DNA of 64,000 bases from NCBI RefSeq assembly GCF_001005825.1, contig NZ_LBHV01000012.1, positions 1 to 64,000 on the forward strand, given 5' to 3'. Positions within the stretch are counted from its first letter, which is position 1, and every line of letters begins with the position of its first letter. The DNA comes from Rhizobium sp. LC145 (lineage in GTDB: Bacteria > Pseudomonadota > Alphaproteobacteria > Rhizobiales > Rhizobiaceae). The translations under genes and the position numbers were made by a program. Of the stretch, positions 34,896 to 43,394 are shown one piece after another. The notes under the pieces are model-generated. The model ran no database searches, was not told the origin of the DNA, and worked only from the letters and a program-made list of their open reading frames with translations.

Positions 34896-34909
34896 GGTTA
34901 CATGTAACC
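34896..34909. promoter_or_regulatory. Perfect 14-base palindrome upstream of mazE-like gene
   Basis: GGTTACATGTAACC is fully self-complementary and ends 20 bases from the antitoxin start codon. Its place and symmetry fit an autoregulatory operator of the toxin-antitoxin pair. Confidence 0.6.
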
Positions 34910-35425
34910 TATCATAGATACCGGCCCTTGCCAATGTTTTCTTTGAACGCGCCCGAACCGGGCCATTCGAAGCAGGCAGCCGCCTTTGCGACCGCCGCCG
35001 CCGAGACGGTTATGGAGCGCTACGCGCTCTCACTTCGTCATTCAACCTCCCTGCGATTGATCGGGCGAACAAGCCCAAGAGCATCAAGGAAATGACCGCC
35101 GATGGCATTGCCCGGATGAATAAAGAACTGGCTCGGTTCGATCGCCGGCTACGCTGGCCAACTCACCCCTGCCCTGCTCGGCGCTCGCGAATTGCTGTTG
35201 GCGGCTCTGCGCCTCGCCGCGCCGGCGAGGCTTCAGAAGCGCGCCGGATGGTGGCACTGTTCGGATGGCTTGCGCTTCGGAGCTACGCGCACACAAATTC
35301 TGGCGGGATGATTCATATTGATCGGTTGAGACTTCATATCCGCTGACGACCTAGCGGCGGAGGTGGCGGTCAATTGCCGACCGCCACCGAGCAAGGATGA
35401 ACGCCACCTGCCCCGAAGAGCCAGG
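34910..35425. other. Long non-coding or decayed stretch
   Basis: 516 bases between the toxin-antitoxin promoter and the SDR gene. A plus-strand frame around 35050-35150 (FNLPAIDRANKPKSIKEMTADGIARMNKELARF) looks protein-like but lacks a start and breaks into low-quality sequence; its family is not recognised. It may be the end of a gene lost when the toxin-antitoxin pair arrived. Confidence 0.4.
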
Positions 35426-36271
35426 TCAGACGACGGCGCCGTTCGAGAAGACCGTCTGCCCGCTGATCCAGGCGCCGTCGCCGCTGCAGAGCGCAGCGAT
35501 CGTATCGGCGATATCGGAAGGCTCGCCGAGACGTCCCATCGGCGTGCGATCGACGAAGCCCTGAATTTGCTGTTCGGTCTTTCCGTCGGTGAAAAGGGTG
35601 GTATTGACCAGCCCCGGTGCGACCGCATTGACGGCGACTTTCCGTGTGCCCAGTTCCTTTGCAAGGACACTCGCGTACATATCCTGGACCGCCTTGGTCG
35701 CCGCATAGGGGCCATAGGTGGGAGACCGAAGCTGGACGATGCTCGAAGAAAGCGTGATGATGCGCCCGCCGTCGCGCACGCGCCGCGACGCTTCGCGCAG
35801 CACGTTGAAACTGCCTTTGGCATTGACGGCGAACATCCTGTCGAAATGCTCATCCGTCATGTCGCGGAACGGCGCCAGCCGCATGATGCCGGCGTTGCTC
35901 ACCACCACGTCGACGCCGCCGAAGGCGCGGTCGTTCTCATCGAACAGGTGCCGAACCGCGGCAGGATCGCTGACGTCGGCCTGGACCCAGATGGCGCGTC
36001 CACCGGCGGCTTCGATCTCTCGAACGACGCCGGCGGCAAGGTCGCGGTTGGCCACGCAATTGACCGTGACCGCGTAGCCGTCACCCGCCAGACGCTTGGC
36101 GGTCGCCGCACCGATCCCCCTGGAAGAGCCCGTCACCAGCACGACCTTGCCGTTCGACGCCTGCGCCGGCCGGGCGGTTTGAGCGCTGGCCGTGCCCATC
36201 GCCATCACGGCTGGAACCAGAGCCGCCGCCGTCAGAACAGCCCGTCGTGGTACATCGCTTCGTTCAGTCAT
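35426..36271 (-). CDS. SDR oxidoreductase with N-terminal export signal
   Basis: 281 residues from the ATG at 36271. An N-terminal signal-like stretch (MTERSDVPRRAVLTAAALVPAVMAMGTASA) contains twin arginines and would direct Tat export, unusual for this cytoplasmic family. The SDR core follows: TGSSRGIG, NAGIMRLAP, TLSSSIVQ and YAATK. NNAG is replaced by VSNAG. It is divergent from an AraC-type regulator and is its likely target. Confidence 0.9.
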   Translation of the reverse strand: MTERSDVPRRAVLTAAALVPAVMAMGTASAQTARPAQASNGKVVLVTGSSRGIGAATAKRLAGDGYAVTVNCVANRDLAAGVVREIEAAGGRAIWVQADVSDPAAVRHLFDENDRAFGGVDVVVSNAGIMRLAPFRDMTDEHFDRMFAVNAKGSFNVLREASRRVRDGGRIITLSSSIVQLRSPTYGPYAATKAVQDMYASVLAKELGTRKVAVNAVAPGLVNTTLFTDGKTEQQIQGFVDRTPMGRLGEPSDIADTIAALCSGDGAWISGQTVFSNGAVV

Positions 36272-36332
36272 CGGAGTCCCTTTCCTGCTCGATAAAACTG
36301 TGGGGACATCCATACGGCCTGGGGGACCCACG

Positions 36333-36361
36333 AACTTGCCAAGCTATGCGTAAAACTTGCC
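36333..36361 (+). promoter_or_regulatory. Direct repeat of AACTTGCC, 21 bases apart
   Basis: AACTTGCC occurs at 36333-36340 and 36354-36361, exactly two helical turns apart, between the divergent SDR and AraC-type genes. AraC proteins bind two direct half-sites on the same DNA face, so this is a good operator candidate. Confidence 0.55.
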
Positions 36362-36430
36362 TAATCCTGTAGCTTGGATGAATTCCATCTGCGTCTACGC
36401 TATATTCGAGCCGGATCGCTGGAGACCCCC

Positions 36431-37390
36431 ATGGACGCACTCAAAGAGGCCGTTCGGATCTATGCCGCTGCCCACGCAAACGCTGATGGGCTTGCTCTGA
36501 CTGCCGTTCCCGGGCTGCGGATGATGTGCATCGAGACGCCGCGCGGCGATCTCCATTCCGTCTACCGGCCGCTGATTTGCCTGGTTCTGCAGGGCGCCAA
36601 GCTCATGACCGTGGGTCGGGAGCAACGAACCTTCTCCGCCGGGCAGTCGGTGATCGTGAGCGCCGACATGCCGGTTGTCGGGCGTGTCGTGCAGGCCAGC
36701 CGGAGCGAGCCCTACCTCGCCGTCGCTGTCGAACTTCAACTGAGAGTCCTTGGCGAACTGACCGCCCACCTGGGCGGTGTCCGGCCTCCACGTCCTTCCC
36801 GGACACGCACTCTCTTTGCCGAGGACACCAACGCCGCCGTTCTGGATTGTGCATTGCGCCTGATGCGGCTGCTGGATCGACCCGAAGCGACACCGCTTCT
36901 CCACGATGGAATTATTCGGGAACTGCACTATTGGCTTCTGTCGGGGCAGCATGGCGAAGCGCTGCGGGCGCTTGCCGATCCGACCAGCTATGCAAGCCGT
37001 CTCGGCGCTACAATCGCGATCCTGAGGCAGGACTATCGATCGCGGATCCGGGTCGAGGAGCTTGCGGCGGCAGCGGGCATGAGCCTCACTGCCTTTCATA
37101 AGCACTTCAAGCACATGATATCGCTCTCCCCAGGTCAGTACCAGAAGCGGTTGCGTCTGATTGAAGCGCGCCGGCTGATGCTGGAGCAAGGTTTTACGGC
37201 TACCAGCGCCGCGCTTGAGGTGGGCTATGAGAGCGTCTCGCAATTCACACGCGAGTATGGCCGCCTGTTCAAAACGCCTCCGAAACGCGACGCCCTCAGG
37301 ATGCGCGCCTCGTCGCGCAAACCGACTGGAGCAATCCTTCCACTCCCTGCCGCCCAACCGATCGCTCCGTGGAACAGCTCCGCTGGCTGA
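36431..37390 (+). CDS. AraC-family regulator with AraC-type N-terminal domain
   Basis: 319 residues from the ATG at 36431, with GGAG upstream. The N-terminal half (MMCIETPRGDLHSVYRPLICLVLQGAKLMTVGREQRTFSAGQSVIVSADMPVVGRVVQAS) matches the AraC_N domain of MtlR/YqhC-like regulators. The C-terminal double HTH runs VEELAAAAGMSLTAFHKHFKHMISLSPGQYQKRLRLIEARRLM and AALEVGYESVSQFTREYGRLFKTPPKRD. YqhC-type members sense aldehydes and control an adjacent reductase; an SDR lies divergent here, which fits but does not prove that role. Confidence 0.93.
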   Translation: MDALKEAVRIYAAAHANADGLALTAVPGLRMMCIETPRGDLHSVYRPLICLVLQGAKLMTVGREQRTFSAGQSVIVSADMPVVGRVVQASRSEPYLAVAVELQLRVLGELTAHLGGVRPPRPSRTRTLFAEDTNAAVLDCALRLMRLLDRPEATPLLHDGIIRELHYWLLSGQHGEALRALADPTSYASRLGATIAILRQDYRSRIRVEELAAAAGMSLTAFHKHFKHMISLSPGQYQKRLRLIEARRLMLEQGFTATSAALEVGYESVSQFTREYGRLFKTPPKRDALRMRASSRKPTGAILPLPAAQPIAPWNSSAG

Positions 37391-37612
37391 GGACAGGTGG
37401 GCGCCAGGCATAGGAAACGACTCCAAGGCGCCCGCAGAGAGAAAATGAAGACGGCAGGCGTTCCGCCGATCCGGCAGCGGACTGCCGTTCGTCAGGCGTA
37501 GATGAAACCTCAACGACGGGCAGGCGAAACGGCATAGGACAAACTGCGCCTGAAGAAATAGAGGAAAACCGCCCAGCGGCGTGCGTCCTGCATCTCACCT
37601 CCTCCCCGGGCT

Positions 37613-37909
37613 TCAATCCATTGGTTCAAAGATCAGGCGTATCAGTGTTCCATCGCTCGCTGCGGCACTGATTGCCGTTGCGATCAGTCGGAGTGGTCCC
37701 CGTGCGACAAAGGCGTGCGGCAAAAGGGCTTGTCCGGGGCCTGGATCGATAAAGGCTGAGCACTCATGATCTGAGTCGATCACGGCTATGAACGATGTCG
37801 CAACGATCACATCGCCGCAAGCAGCACATCGGAGAATGTACGAACCCAGGTGGACGACGGATTCGGTCTGATCTCTTCCGCAGGATGTGCAGGCTAACAT
37901 ATTATTCAT
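37613..37909 (-). CDS. Small protein with two CxxC pairs, unknown
   Basis: 98 residues. The N-terminus carries CTSCGRDQ and, 18 residues later, CAACGD, a zinc-ribbon arrangement; the rest is a hydrophobic, beta-rich stretch ending RLIFEPMD. The ribosome site is weak. No family was recognised. It is probably a real small zinc-binding protein, standing alone between an AraC gene and a small membrane protein gene. Confidence 0.5.
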   Translation of the reverse strand: MNNMLACTSCGRDQTESVVHLGSYILRCAACGDVIVATSFIAVIDSDHECSAFIDPGPGQALLPHAFVARGPLRLIATAISAAASDGTLIRLIFEPMD

Positions 37910-38109
37910 TGTCTCACATCCGGCATGGGCGTGCCGCTGACGGTATCCTATGCCGGAGCGGCTCGAATGATCGTGGAGCGTGCTGCAATGGGTTTATCCC
38001 CGTAGACAGGCCCGCGCGCAATTGAATGAATCATCGATACGCAAAGGCGGCCTGAACGTCGTGAGCTTCCTGGCCAACGGGAATGCGCATGTTATGGCGG
38101 TGTTGCCGA

Positions 38110-38250
38110 TCAGGGCGGCGGGGCGGCGTCACTTTGCGCATTATCGGGCTGCTCAAGAGGCTTCACGCTAGTGACACCCCAAAAGCCCTTCACCATGACA
38201 CCGATCATAACAACAAAACCAAAACTCATCAGGAGGTTATAGACGGTCAT
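38110..38250 (-). CDS. Very small single-span membrane protein
   Basis: 46 residues from the ATG at 38250 (GGAAG seven bases upstream). One hydrophobic helix (LLMSFGFVVMIGVMVKGFWGV) followed by a polar Pro-rich tail (SVKPLEQPDNAQSDAAPPP). The in-frame extension to 38325 runs into the repeat region and is unlikely. Function unknown. Confidence 0.45.
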   Translation of the reverse strand: MTVYNLLMSFGFVVMIGVMVKGFWGVTSVKPLEQPDNAQSDAAPPP

Positions 38251-38314
38251 AGTACATCTTCCGCGCTTGCTTTCCTGAGCATACATGAGTTCTGCCGAAT
38301 TCGCGAGAACCAGC

Positions 38315-38381
38315 CCGAACGCCAATAGGACATGGCGTTCATCGCCTCCTCACATTTGCGGCGCCGATCGGCGAGCGCGGA
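38315..38381 (+). repeat. 67-base palindromic repeat, copy 1
   Basis: This segment matches 41294-41360 in the same orientation at 64 of 67 positions. It contains two palindromes: GAACGCCA and TGGCGTTC around an 8-base loop, and CGCCGATCGGCG. It is intergenic, downstream of the PAP2 gene. Its structure resembles the intergenic mosaic repeats of rhizobia, though it does not match a type I can name. Confidence 0.85.
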
Positions 38382-38507
38382 TCCGAACCTGCGTCTTCTC
38401 AGGCTATAGGCTGATATATATGGCAGAGAAATCAGATCATAGGTTGTTGATTTTATATGATTGATCACCCTATCGGCTGATGAATGTATTTGTTTATCAC
38501 CGGATTC

Positions 38508-39263
38508 TTAGGTCAAACGGGATTCCCTGGCGAATATGGCATCGATCTGCGGAGCGTTTCGTGAGAACGATCGCCAGAGTAGCACCGCCAAAGCGAACAT
38601 CACATTCCAAGCGATAACCACATCTGACAGGAAGTGGGCTCCAAACACTACTCTGTTCAATGAAAAGGCTGCCGCGACAATGCCAACCGCCCCGAGATAA
38701 AGTGTCGAGTATTTGGGCCTGATGAATACAACAAGCGTGAGCAGTGCGAAGGCGCTTGCCGCCTCTCCCGAGATGAAGGAACAATTCCTTGCGCATTGGT
38801 CGGTGAGTTCCCACGGAGGCGTGAAAAGTGCGCTGCCACCAAATTCTTCAAGTGCTCTTGGACGCGCTCTACCAACAAGCATCTTGATCAGGTGAACGCC
38901 AAACCCCGGACCCGCTGCAAAGAAAGTAATCAAAAACACCAACTTGTGCGGTGCAGGTGGATTTTTCAGGTGCCTAAGAAATGGATTTGGAATTAACAGC
39001 GCCGCCGCAATTCCTATCACGATCCAAGGTAGAAACCTGTTGGTGTCACGAAACGCAACGAGGAAGCTGTTTTCATTGAAATCGAAGCCAGCGGCGGGCT
39101 CCCAAAAAAAACGACTTACAATCAGGTCAAGTTCTGGCATCGCTGCAAAAATCAGGGAAACAAAGCCCAAAAGTATAAGCGCCTGTGGAAGCAAATGGCA
39201 TGTTTTGTCGTCCGCGGTTTTCGAAATTGCTTTTTGAACGTGGTTGAGGTCAGTTACACTCAT
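38508..39263 (-). CDS. PAP2-family membrane phosphatase
   Basis: 251 residues from the ATG at 39263 (AGGAG six bases upstream). Five to six membrane segments. PAP2 motif I is KMLVGRARPR, motif III is LNRVVFGAHFLSDVVIA with its His and Asp. Motif II reads SFISGEAAS where the family has PSGH, so the second catalytic His is replaced by Glu. It is divergent from a response-regulator gene. A role in dephosphorylating a lipid such as lipid A or undecaprenyl diphosphate under two-component control is plausible by context. Confidence 0.88.
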   Translation of the reverse strand: MSVTDLNHVQKAISKTADDKTCHLLPQALILLGFVSLIFAAMPELDLIVSRFFWEPAAGFDFNENSFLVAFRDTNRFLPWIVIGIAAALLIPNPFLRHLKNPPAPHKLVFLITFFAAGPGFGVHLIKMLVGRARPRALEEFGGSALFTPPWELTDQCARNCSFISGEAASAFALLTLVVFIRPKYSTLYLGAVGIVAAAFSLNRVVFGAHFLSDVVIAWNVMFALAVLLWRSFSRNAPQIDAIFARESRLT

Positions 39264-39334
39264 CGGTGGCTCCTCGTTGAGGACCACGTTCTCTCGCCCG
39301 ATTGTCAAGATTTCACGGAGAACCGGGGAAGGGC

Positions 39335-40057
39335 ATGTCAAAATCAGTGAGTTTGACTATGATTTCATCTCTCGTGCTGGTGGTCGAGGACGACGAAGAT
39401 ATAGCGTCGCTCTTGGAAAGGTATCTTGCAAGAGCTGGCTATAGGACGACCAAAGCATCAACAGGCCTTTCGGCTCTCACCCATGTACAGAGATTACAGC
39501 CGGACCTGATCTTGCTCGACATCGGCCTGCCAGATATTGACGGCTTCGATCTTCTGACAAAGGTTCGAGGGAATTCCACCGTGCCGGTGATATTCTTGTC
39601 GGCGATGGATGACAGTACGGACAAATTGCTCGGTCTGAAGCTCGGCGCTGACGACTACGTCACGAAACCATTCAACCCACAGGAAGTCGTGGCACGTGTG
39701 GGGGCCGTATTAAAGCGAACCAGAGGCGTTGCCGCTAGCGAGGTTATCCGGCACGACGACATCGAAGTCCAACTGGATTCGCACATCGCGATTGCATCAA
39801 CGGAGAAAGGACGGGTTGAACTGCCGCTGACCGCAACAGAATTCCGCCTTTTGGTCTGTTTGTTAAGGTCTCCCTTTAAGACGTTCGAAAGAGCATCTTT
39901 ACTGGACGCGTGTTTACCCGAAAGCGACGCCCTTGATCGCACCATTGACACGCATATTGGCAATCTGCGGCGGAAGCTCGCAGAATTTGGCCAAGAGGGG
40001 TACATAACCACAGTCCGCGGTATCGGGTATCGTTTCGCGAGGTCGACAGGTGTCTAG
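39335..40057 (+). CDS. OmpR-family response regulator
   Basis: 240 residues from the ATG at 39335 (GGGGAAGGG site). The receiver domain has the acidic pair VVEDDED, the phosphoacceptor at about Asp62 in LILLDIGLPD, and the Lys in YVTKPF. The winged-helix domain (LTATEFRLLVCLLRSPFKTFERASLLDACLP...DRTIDTHIGNLRRKL...ITTVRGIGYRF) is of OmpR/PhoB type. It overlaps the kinase gene by eight bases and is divergent from the PAP2 gene, a likely target. Confidence 0.95.
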   Translation: MSKSVSLTMISSLVLVVEDDEDIASLLERYLARAGYRTTKASTGLSALTHVQRLQPDLILLDIGLPDIDGFDLLTKVRGNSTVPVIFLSAMDDSTDKLLGLKLGADDYVTKPFNPQEVVARVGAVLKRTRGVAASEVIRHDDIEVQLDSHIAIASTEKGRVELPLTATEFRLLVCLLRSPFKTFERASLLDACLPESDALDRTIDTHIGNLRRKLAEFGQEGYITTVRGIGYRFARSTGV

Positions 40058-41183
40058 GCCGACCCTCTCAATCACAACAGCTGCATTAACGTCAGTCATT
40101 CAACTTGCAACTATAGCGGCGCTTTACGTCGCAGTTGATTGGTACATTGATCACGCTGAGGTAACTGCCCTCGACGGACTACCTCAAGATGCAAGATCGG
40201 CTTGGGTGAGCCTAAATATGGGCGAGGTTCCCGATCCAAAGGCCCTTGCGGCGCTTGCGCCCCTTTACCCGCAGTTAGAGGAGGCAACAGAGGCATCGCC
40301 TGTCGAGGGTGTTTTGGGTTTCGGCTTTGCACTGATCGTTATCTCAAGTGTAATCGGGGTAGTCTTGGCTTACAGGATCGTGGCGCCGCTAACGCGATTG
40401 ACTGCGGCCGCGGAAAAGATTCGACAAGGCGATTTCCAGGTCACTGTAGAACCCGGCGCAACCAAAGAGGTGGCAGCGCTTGCTGTAACGATCAATAGCA
40501 TGGCCAGCGAATTGCTCGCGTTGGAAACGCGCTTGAAATTCAATACGCGGGCTGTCGCCCATGAATTGCGCACGCCGCTTACCGTGTTGCAGGGTAATCT
40601 ACAGGGCATGTCCGACGGTGTGTTTCCTGCCAGCGAGGAACGATTGCGAGCTCTGCTGGTGCAAGCACAGGGCATGTCCCGTCTCGTAGACCAGCTGAAC
40701 ACGCTTTCTTTGGCAGGCACGACCAGCTTTGTCACAGCAACTACGACAACAGACTTGGCGTTGCATGTTTTGGAGACGGTGAGTTTGTTTCAGGCCTCCG
40801 CAGGCGACGCCCTCGATTTCCGAACATACCTCCAACCCGCACCGGCGAAAATCGATCCGGACCGTTTCCGCCAGGCTCTCCTTGCTCTGCTCGAAAACGC
40901 GCGTAGATACGCGGGGGATTGCGGTCCAATCGATGTTCATACCGGTTTGGATGAAGCCGGGCAGTCATTCATTTCCGTTCGAGACAAAGGTCCGGGACTA
41001 CCGGACTATGTGCAGCACTCCTCTTTCGATATGTTCTGGAGAAGCGAGAGGCTTAACGATCGTGGTCTAAGCGGTTCCGGGCTTGGTCTCACGGTCGTTA
41101 AGGCCATTGCGGAAGGGCACAATGCGCGGTTGGAAGTAGGAAATAACCCTGACGGAGGTGCCTACGCCAAGATCACGTTTTAG
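40050..41183 (+). CDS. Membrane sensor histidine kinase
   Basis: 377 residues from a GTG start. Two membrane segments (about 9-31 and 88-110) enclose a small periplasmic sensor of about 55 residues; a HAMP domain (about 110-160) follows. The H-box is AVAHELRTPLTVLQGN with His at about 171; the ATP-binding domain has LLALLENARRYA (N-box), RDKGPGL and SGSGLGLTVVKAIAEGH. It is translationally coupled to the response regulator gene. The signal is unknown. Confidence 0.94.
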   Translation: MSRPTLSITTAALTSVIQLATIAALYVAVDWYIDHAEVTALDGLPQDARSAWVSLNMGEVPDPKALAALAPLYPQLEEATEASPVEGVLGFGFALIVISSVIGVVLAYRIVAPLTRLTAAAEKIRQGDFQVTVEPGATKEVAALAVTINSMASELLALETRLKFNTRAVAHELRTPLTVLQGNLQGMSDGVFPASEERLRALLVQAQGMSRLVDQLNTLSLAGTTSFVTATTTTDLALHVLETVSLFQASAGDALDFRTYLQPAPAKIDPDRFRQALLALLENARRYAGDCGPIDVHTGLDEAGQSFISVRDKGPGLPDYVQHSSFDMFWRSERLNDRGLSGSGLGLTVVKAIAEGHNARLEVGNNPDGGAYAKITF

Positions 41184-41293
41184 GTGGACTGTTTGACAAA
41201 TCCACGCGTGGACGGAAAGCTTGGAGCATGGGCCCTGTGCCTCACTGCCGGTCCGAACATCCTGTTCGGAATCCAGATCCGGTTGACGTTTGT

Positions 41294-41360
41294 CCGAACG
41301 CCAACAGGACATGGCGTTCATCGCCTCTTCACATTTGCGGCGCCGATCGACGAGCGCGGA
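41294..41360 (+). repeat. 67-base palindromic repeat, copy 2
   Basis: Same element as at 38315-38381, same orientation, 3 mismatches. It lies just past the kinase gene and reaches into the last roughly ten codons of the tctA-like gene on the minus strand (tail ARRSAPQM). The two copies are 2,979 bases apart and bracket the phosphatase/two-component module. Confidence 0.85.
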
Positions 41361-42825
41361 ACAGGTTCACGAGGGGCCATACCCAAATCAGTATGGTTAG
41401 CGCGGCCAAGCTTGCAGCAATCGGGCGATCGAAAAACGCAACTAGGTTTCCGTTCGATTTCATCATCGACGTCAGAAAATTCTGCTCCAACAGTGGTCCC
41501 AGCACGATGCCCAGCACGAATGGCGCCAAGGGGAAACGGTTAGCCTCCATCGCGAAACCAATCACACCGAAAGCAAGCGCTACGCCCACCGCCGCAATGG
41601 AATTCTCCATCGCGAAGGCGCCGATCAGGCAAAAGATGAAGATGATCGGCATGAGAATGTTCAGCCTTACGGACAGCATGAGCCGGCTCAGGCGGATGGC
41701 GACCCAGCCCAACGGAATCATCAGAATGTTTGCCATGAAGAACGTGCCGACGATCGCATAAACAACGGACGGGTTGTTAAGAAAGATTGTCGGGCCGGGG
41801 TTCACCCCTTTCATGAACAAAACACCGATGATGATTGCGGCAATGGCATCACCTGGAATTCCAAATACCAGTGATGGGATGAACCCACCGCTGACGGCTG
41901 CATTATTGGCAGCTCCTGCCGCGGCCAAGCCTTCCTTCGAGCCTCGGCCGAACTCCTCCGGATTGCGGGAGAACCTTTTGGCGACGGAATAGGAAATCCA
42001 AGCGGCGATATCCGCGCCGGCACCAGGAAGAATGCCTAGCAGCGTTCCCAGGAGATTGCCCTGTGCGATAGCGCGCCGCTCCTTCCAAAGGATCCCTGCC
42101 TGTCCTTCAAATACGCCTTTTATCTTGTTCTGCTCCAGCTTAACCGGCTGATTTCGTCGCGAATAGAAGCGAAAGATTTCTGCGAACGCAAAGAGGCCGA
42201 TCATCACAGGCACTAACGACAAGCCACCGATGATCGCAGTGCTGCCGAACGTAAAGCGTGGAACGCCACTGACCGGATCGATACCAACGGTAGCAGTGAA
42301 AAGGCCAAGCGCCAGCGAAATTGCGCCCTTCAGCCTTGACGTGCTGATCATGAAAGCTGCCGTTGTCAGACCAAGAAGGCAGAGCCAGAAATATTCGTAT
42401 GATGAGAATCTGAGGGCTACACTTGCTAGCGGTGGCGCTAAGGTTGCCAGAACGATCGCACCAAATAGCCCCCCTATTGCAGAGGTCAGCAAGCAAATGC
42501 CCATGGCAACATGGGCCTGCCCCTTCTTTGTCAGCGAAAAGGCGTCGTTTGTGTAGGCTGCGGATGCTGGTGTTCCCGGCATCCGCAAAAGAACGGATGG
42601 AATATCTCCCGAAAACATTGCCATCGCAGAGGCGGTGACCATCGCCGCGACGGCCGGCACGGGATCCATGTAGAAAGTAACTGGAACGAGCAAGGCAACC
42701 GCCATTGTCGCCGTCAGTCCTGGGAGCGCGCCCATGAACAAACCGAATGCGGCACTTGCGACCATGACCAACAGCACAAAAGGATCGAAAAGCAGGGCGA
42801 GACCCGCCGTGATGTTCTCTATCAT
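41329..42825 (-). CDS. tctA: TTT transporter large membrane subunit TctA
   Basis: 498 residues from the ATG at 42825, overlapping tctB by four bases. About twelve membrane segments with the signature GALPGLTATMAVALLVPVTFYMDPVPAVAAM near the N-terminus and the second, inverted copy GILPGAGADIAAWISYSVAKRFSRNPEEFGRGSKEGLAAA. These glycine/proline motifs form the substrate site in tripartite tricarboxylate transporters. The last ten residues come from a repeated DNA element, so the original C-terminus may have been replaced. Confidence 0.95.
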   Translation of the reverse strand: MIENITAGLALLFDPFVLLVMVASAAFGLFMGALPGLTATMAVALLVPVTFYMDPVPAVAAMVTASAMAMFSGDIPSVLLRMPGTPASAAYTNDAFSLTKKGQAHVAMGICLLTSAIGGLFGAIVLATLAPPLASVALRFSSYEYFWLCLLGLTTAAFMISTSRLKGAISLALGLFTATVGIDPVSGVPRFTFGSTAIIGGLSLVPVMIGLFAFAEIFRFYSRRNQPVKLEQNKIKGVFEGQAGILWKERRAIAQGNLLGTLLGILPGAGADIAAWISYSVAKRFSRNPEEFGRGSKEGLAAAGAANNAAVSGGFIPSLVFGIPGDAIAAIIIGVLFMKGVNPGPTIFLNNPSVVYAIVGTFFMANILMIPLGWVAIRLSRLMLSVRLNILMPIIFIFCLIGAFAMENSIAAVGVALAFGVIGFAMEANRFPLAPFVLGIVLGPLLEQNFLTSMMKSNGNLVAFFDRPIAASLAALTILIWVWPLVNLFRARRSAPQM

Positions 42826-43295
42826 AGATATGCTCCGATAGGCGCAAGCAAGCCAAGTGGTAGCGGTACAAGGAGCAGCTTGGCGAACAGGATGTAGATG
42901 ATAACCGGCCCCGCAATGCCGATCAGAAACGCTTGCCAAAGAACCACGCGGCCCATGACCAACAGCATCGTTAGGATAATAGGTGCGAGGATCAGAAAGC
43001 CGAGCTGTGTAGAGAACAAAATATAGACAAGCGCAGCTGCTGCCACGATAGCCGGCCGGATGTACTGTCTCCAGGCGAAGGCATCGTGTTCTTCGTCTTC
43101 TTCGAAGGCATCAGCTGGGTTGATGATCGCCATCAGCAGGCCCGCAATCGTCACGACCGCACCGAGGATCGTGGGAAAGAAACCGGGTCCATACGCAATA
43201 CGGGTCGCAGCCATGGGCTGAGGGAGTTGCAGGGACAAGAACAGGATCACTGCACCGACCGCGACGAAGCCTAGCCCAAGAAATCGATTGGTCAT
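42822..43295 (-). CDS. tctB: TTT transporter small membrane subunit TctB
   Basis: 157 residues from the ATG at 43295. Four membrane segments with the family start RFLGLGFVAVGAVILFLSLQLP and YGPGFFPTILGAVVTIAGLLM, an acidic cytoplasmic loop (AFEEDEEHDAF), then two further helices. It forms the membrane complex with TctA, whose gene overlaps it. Confidence 0.92.
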   Translation of the reverse strand: MTNRFLGLGFVAVGAVILFLSLQLPQPMAATRIAYGPGFFPTILGAVVTIAGLLMAIINPADAFEEDEEHDAFAWRQYIRPAIVAAAALVYILFSTQLGFLILAPIILTMLLVMGRVVLWQAFLIGIAGPVIIYILFAKLLLVPLPLGLLAPIGAYL

Positions 43296-43394
43296 GATGA
43301 ACCTCATTGCACAGGCACCAAAGTCATACTGTATGATATTGGCCTGGTCGGAGGCGGCGGGGGCGCAGAACGACTGCCCCGCCGCCAAAAGCGT

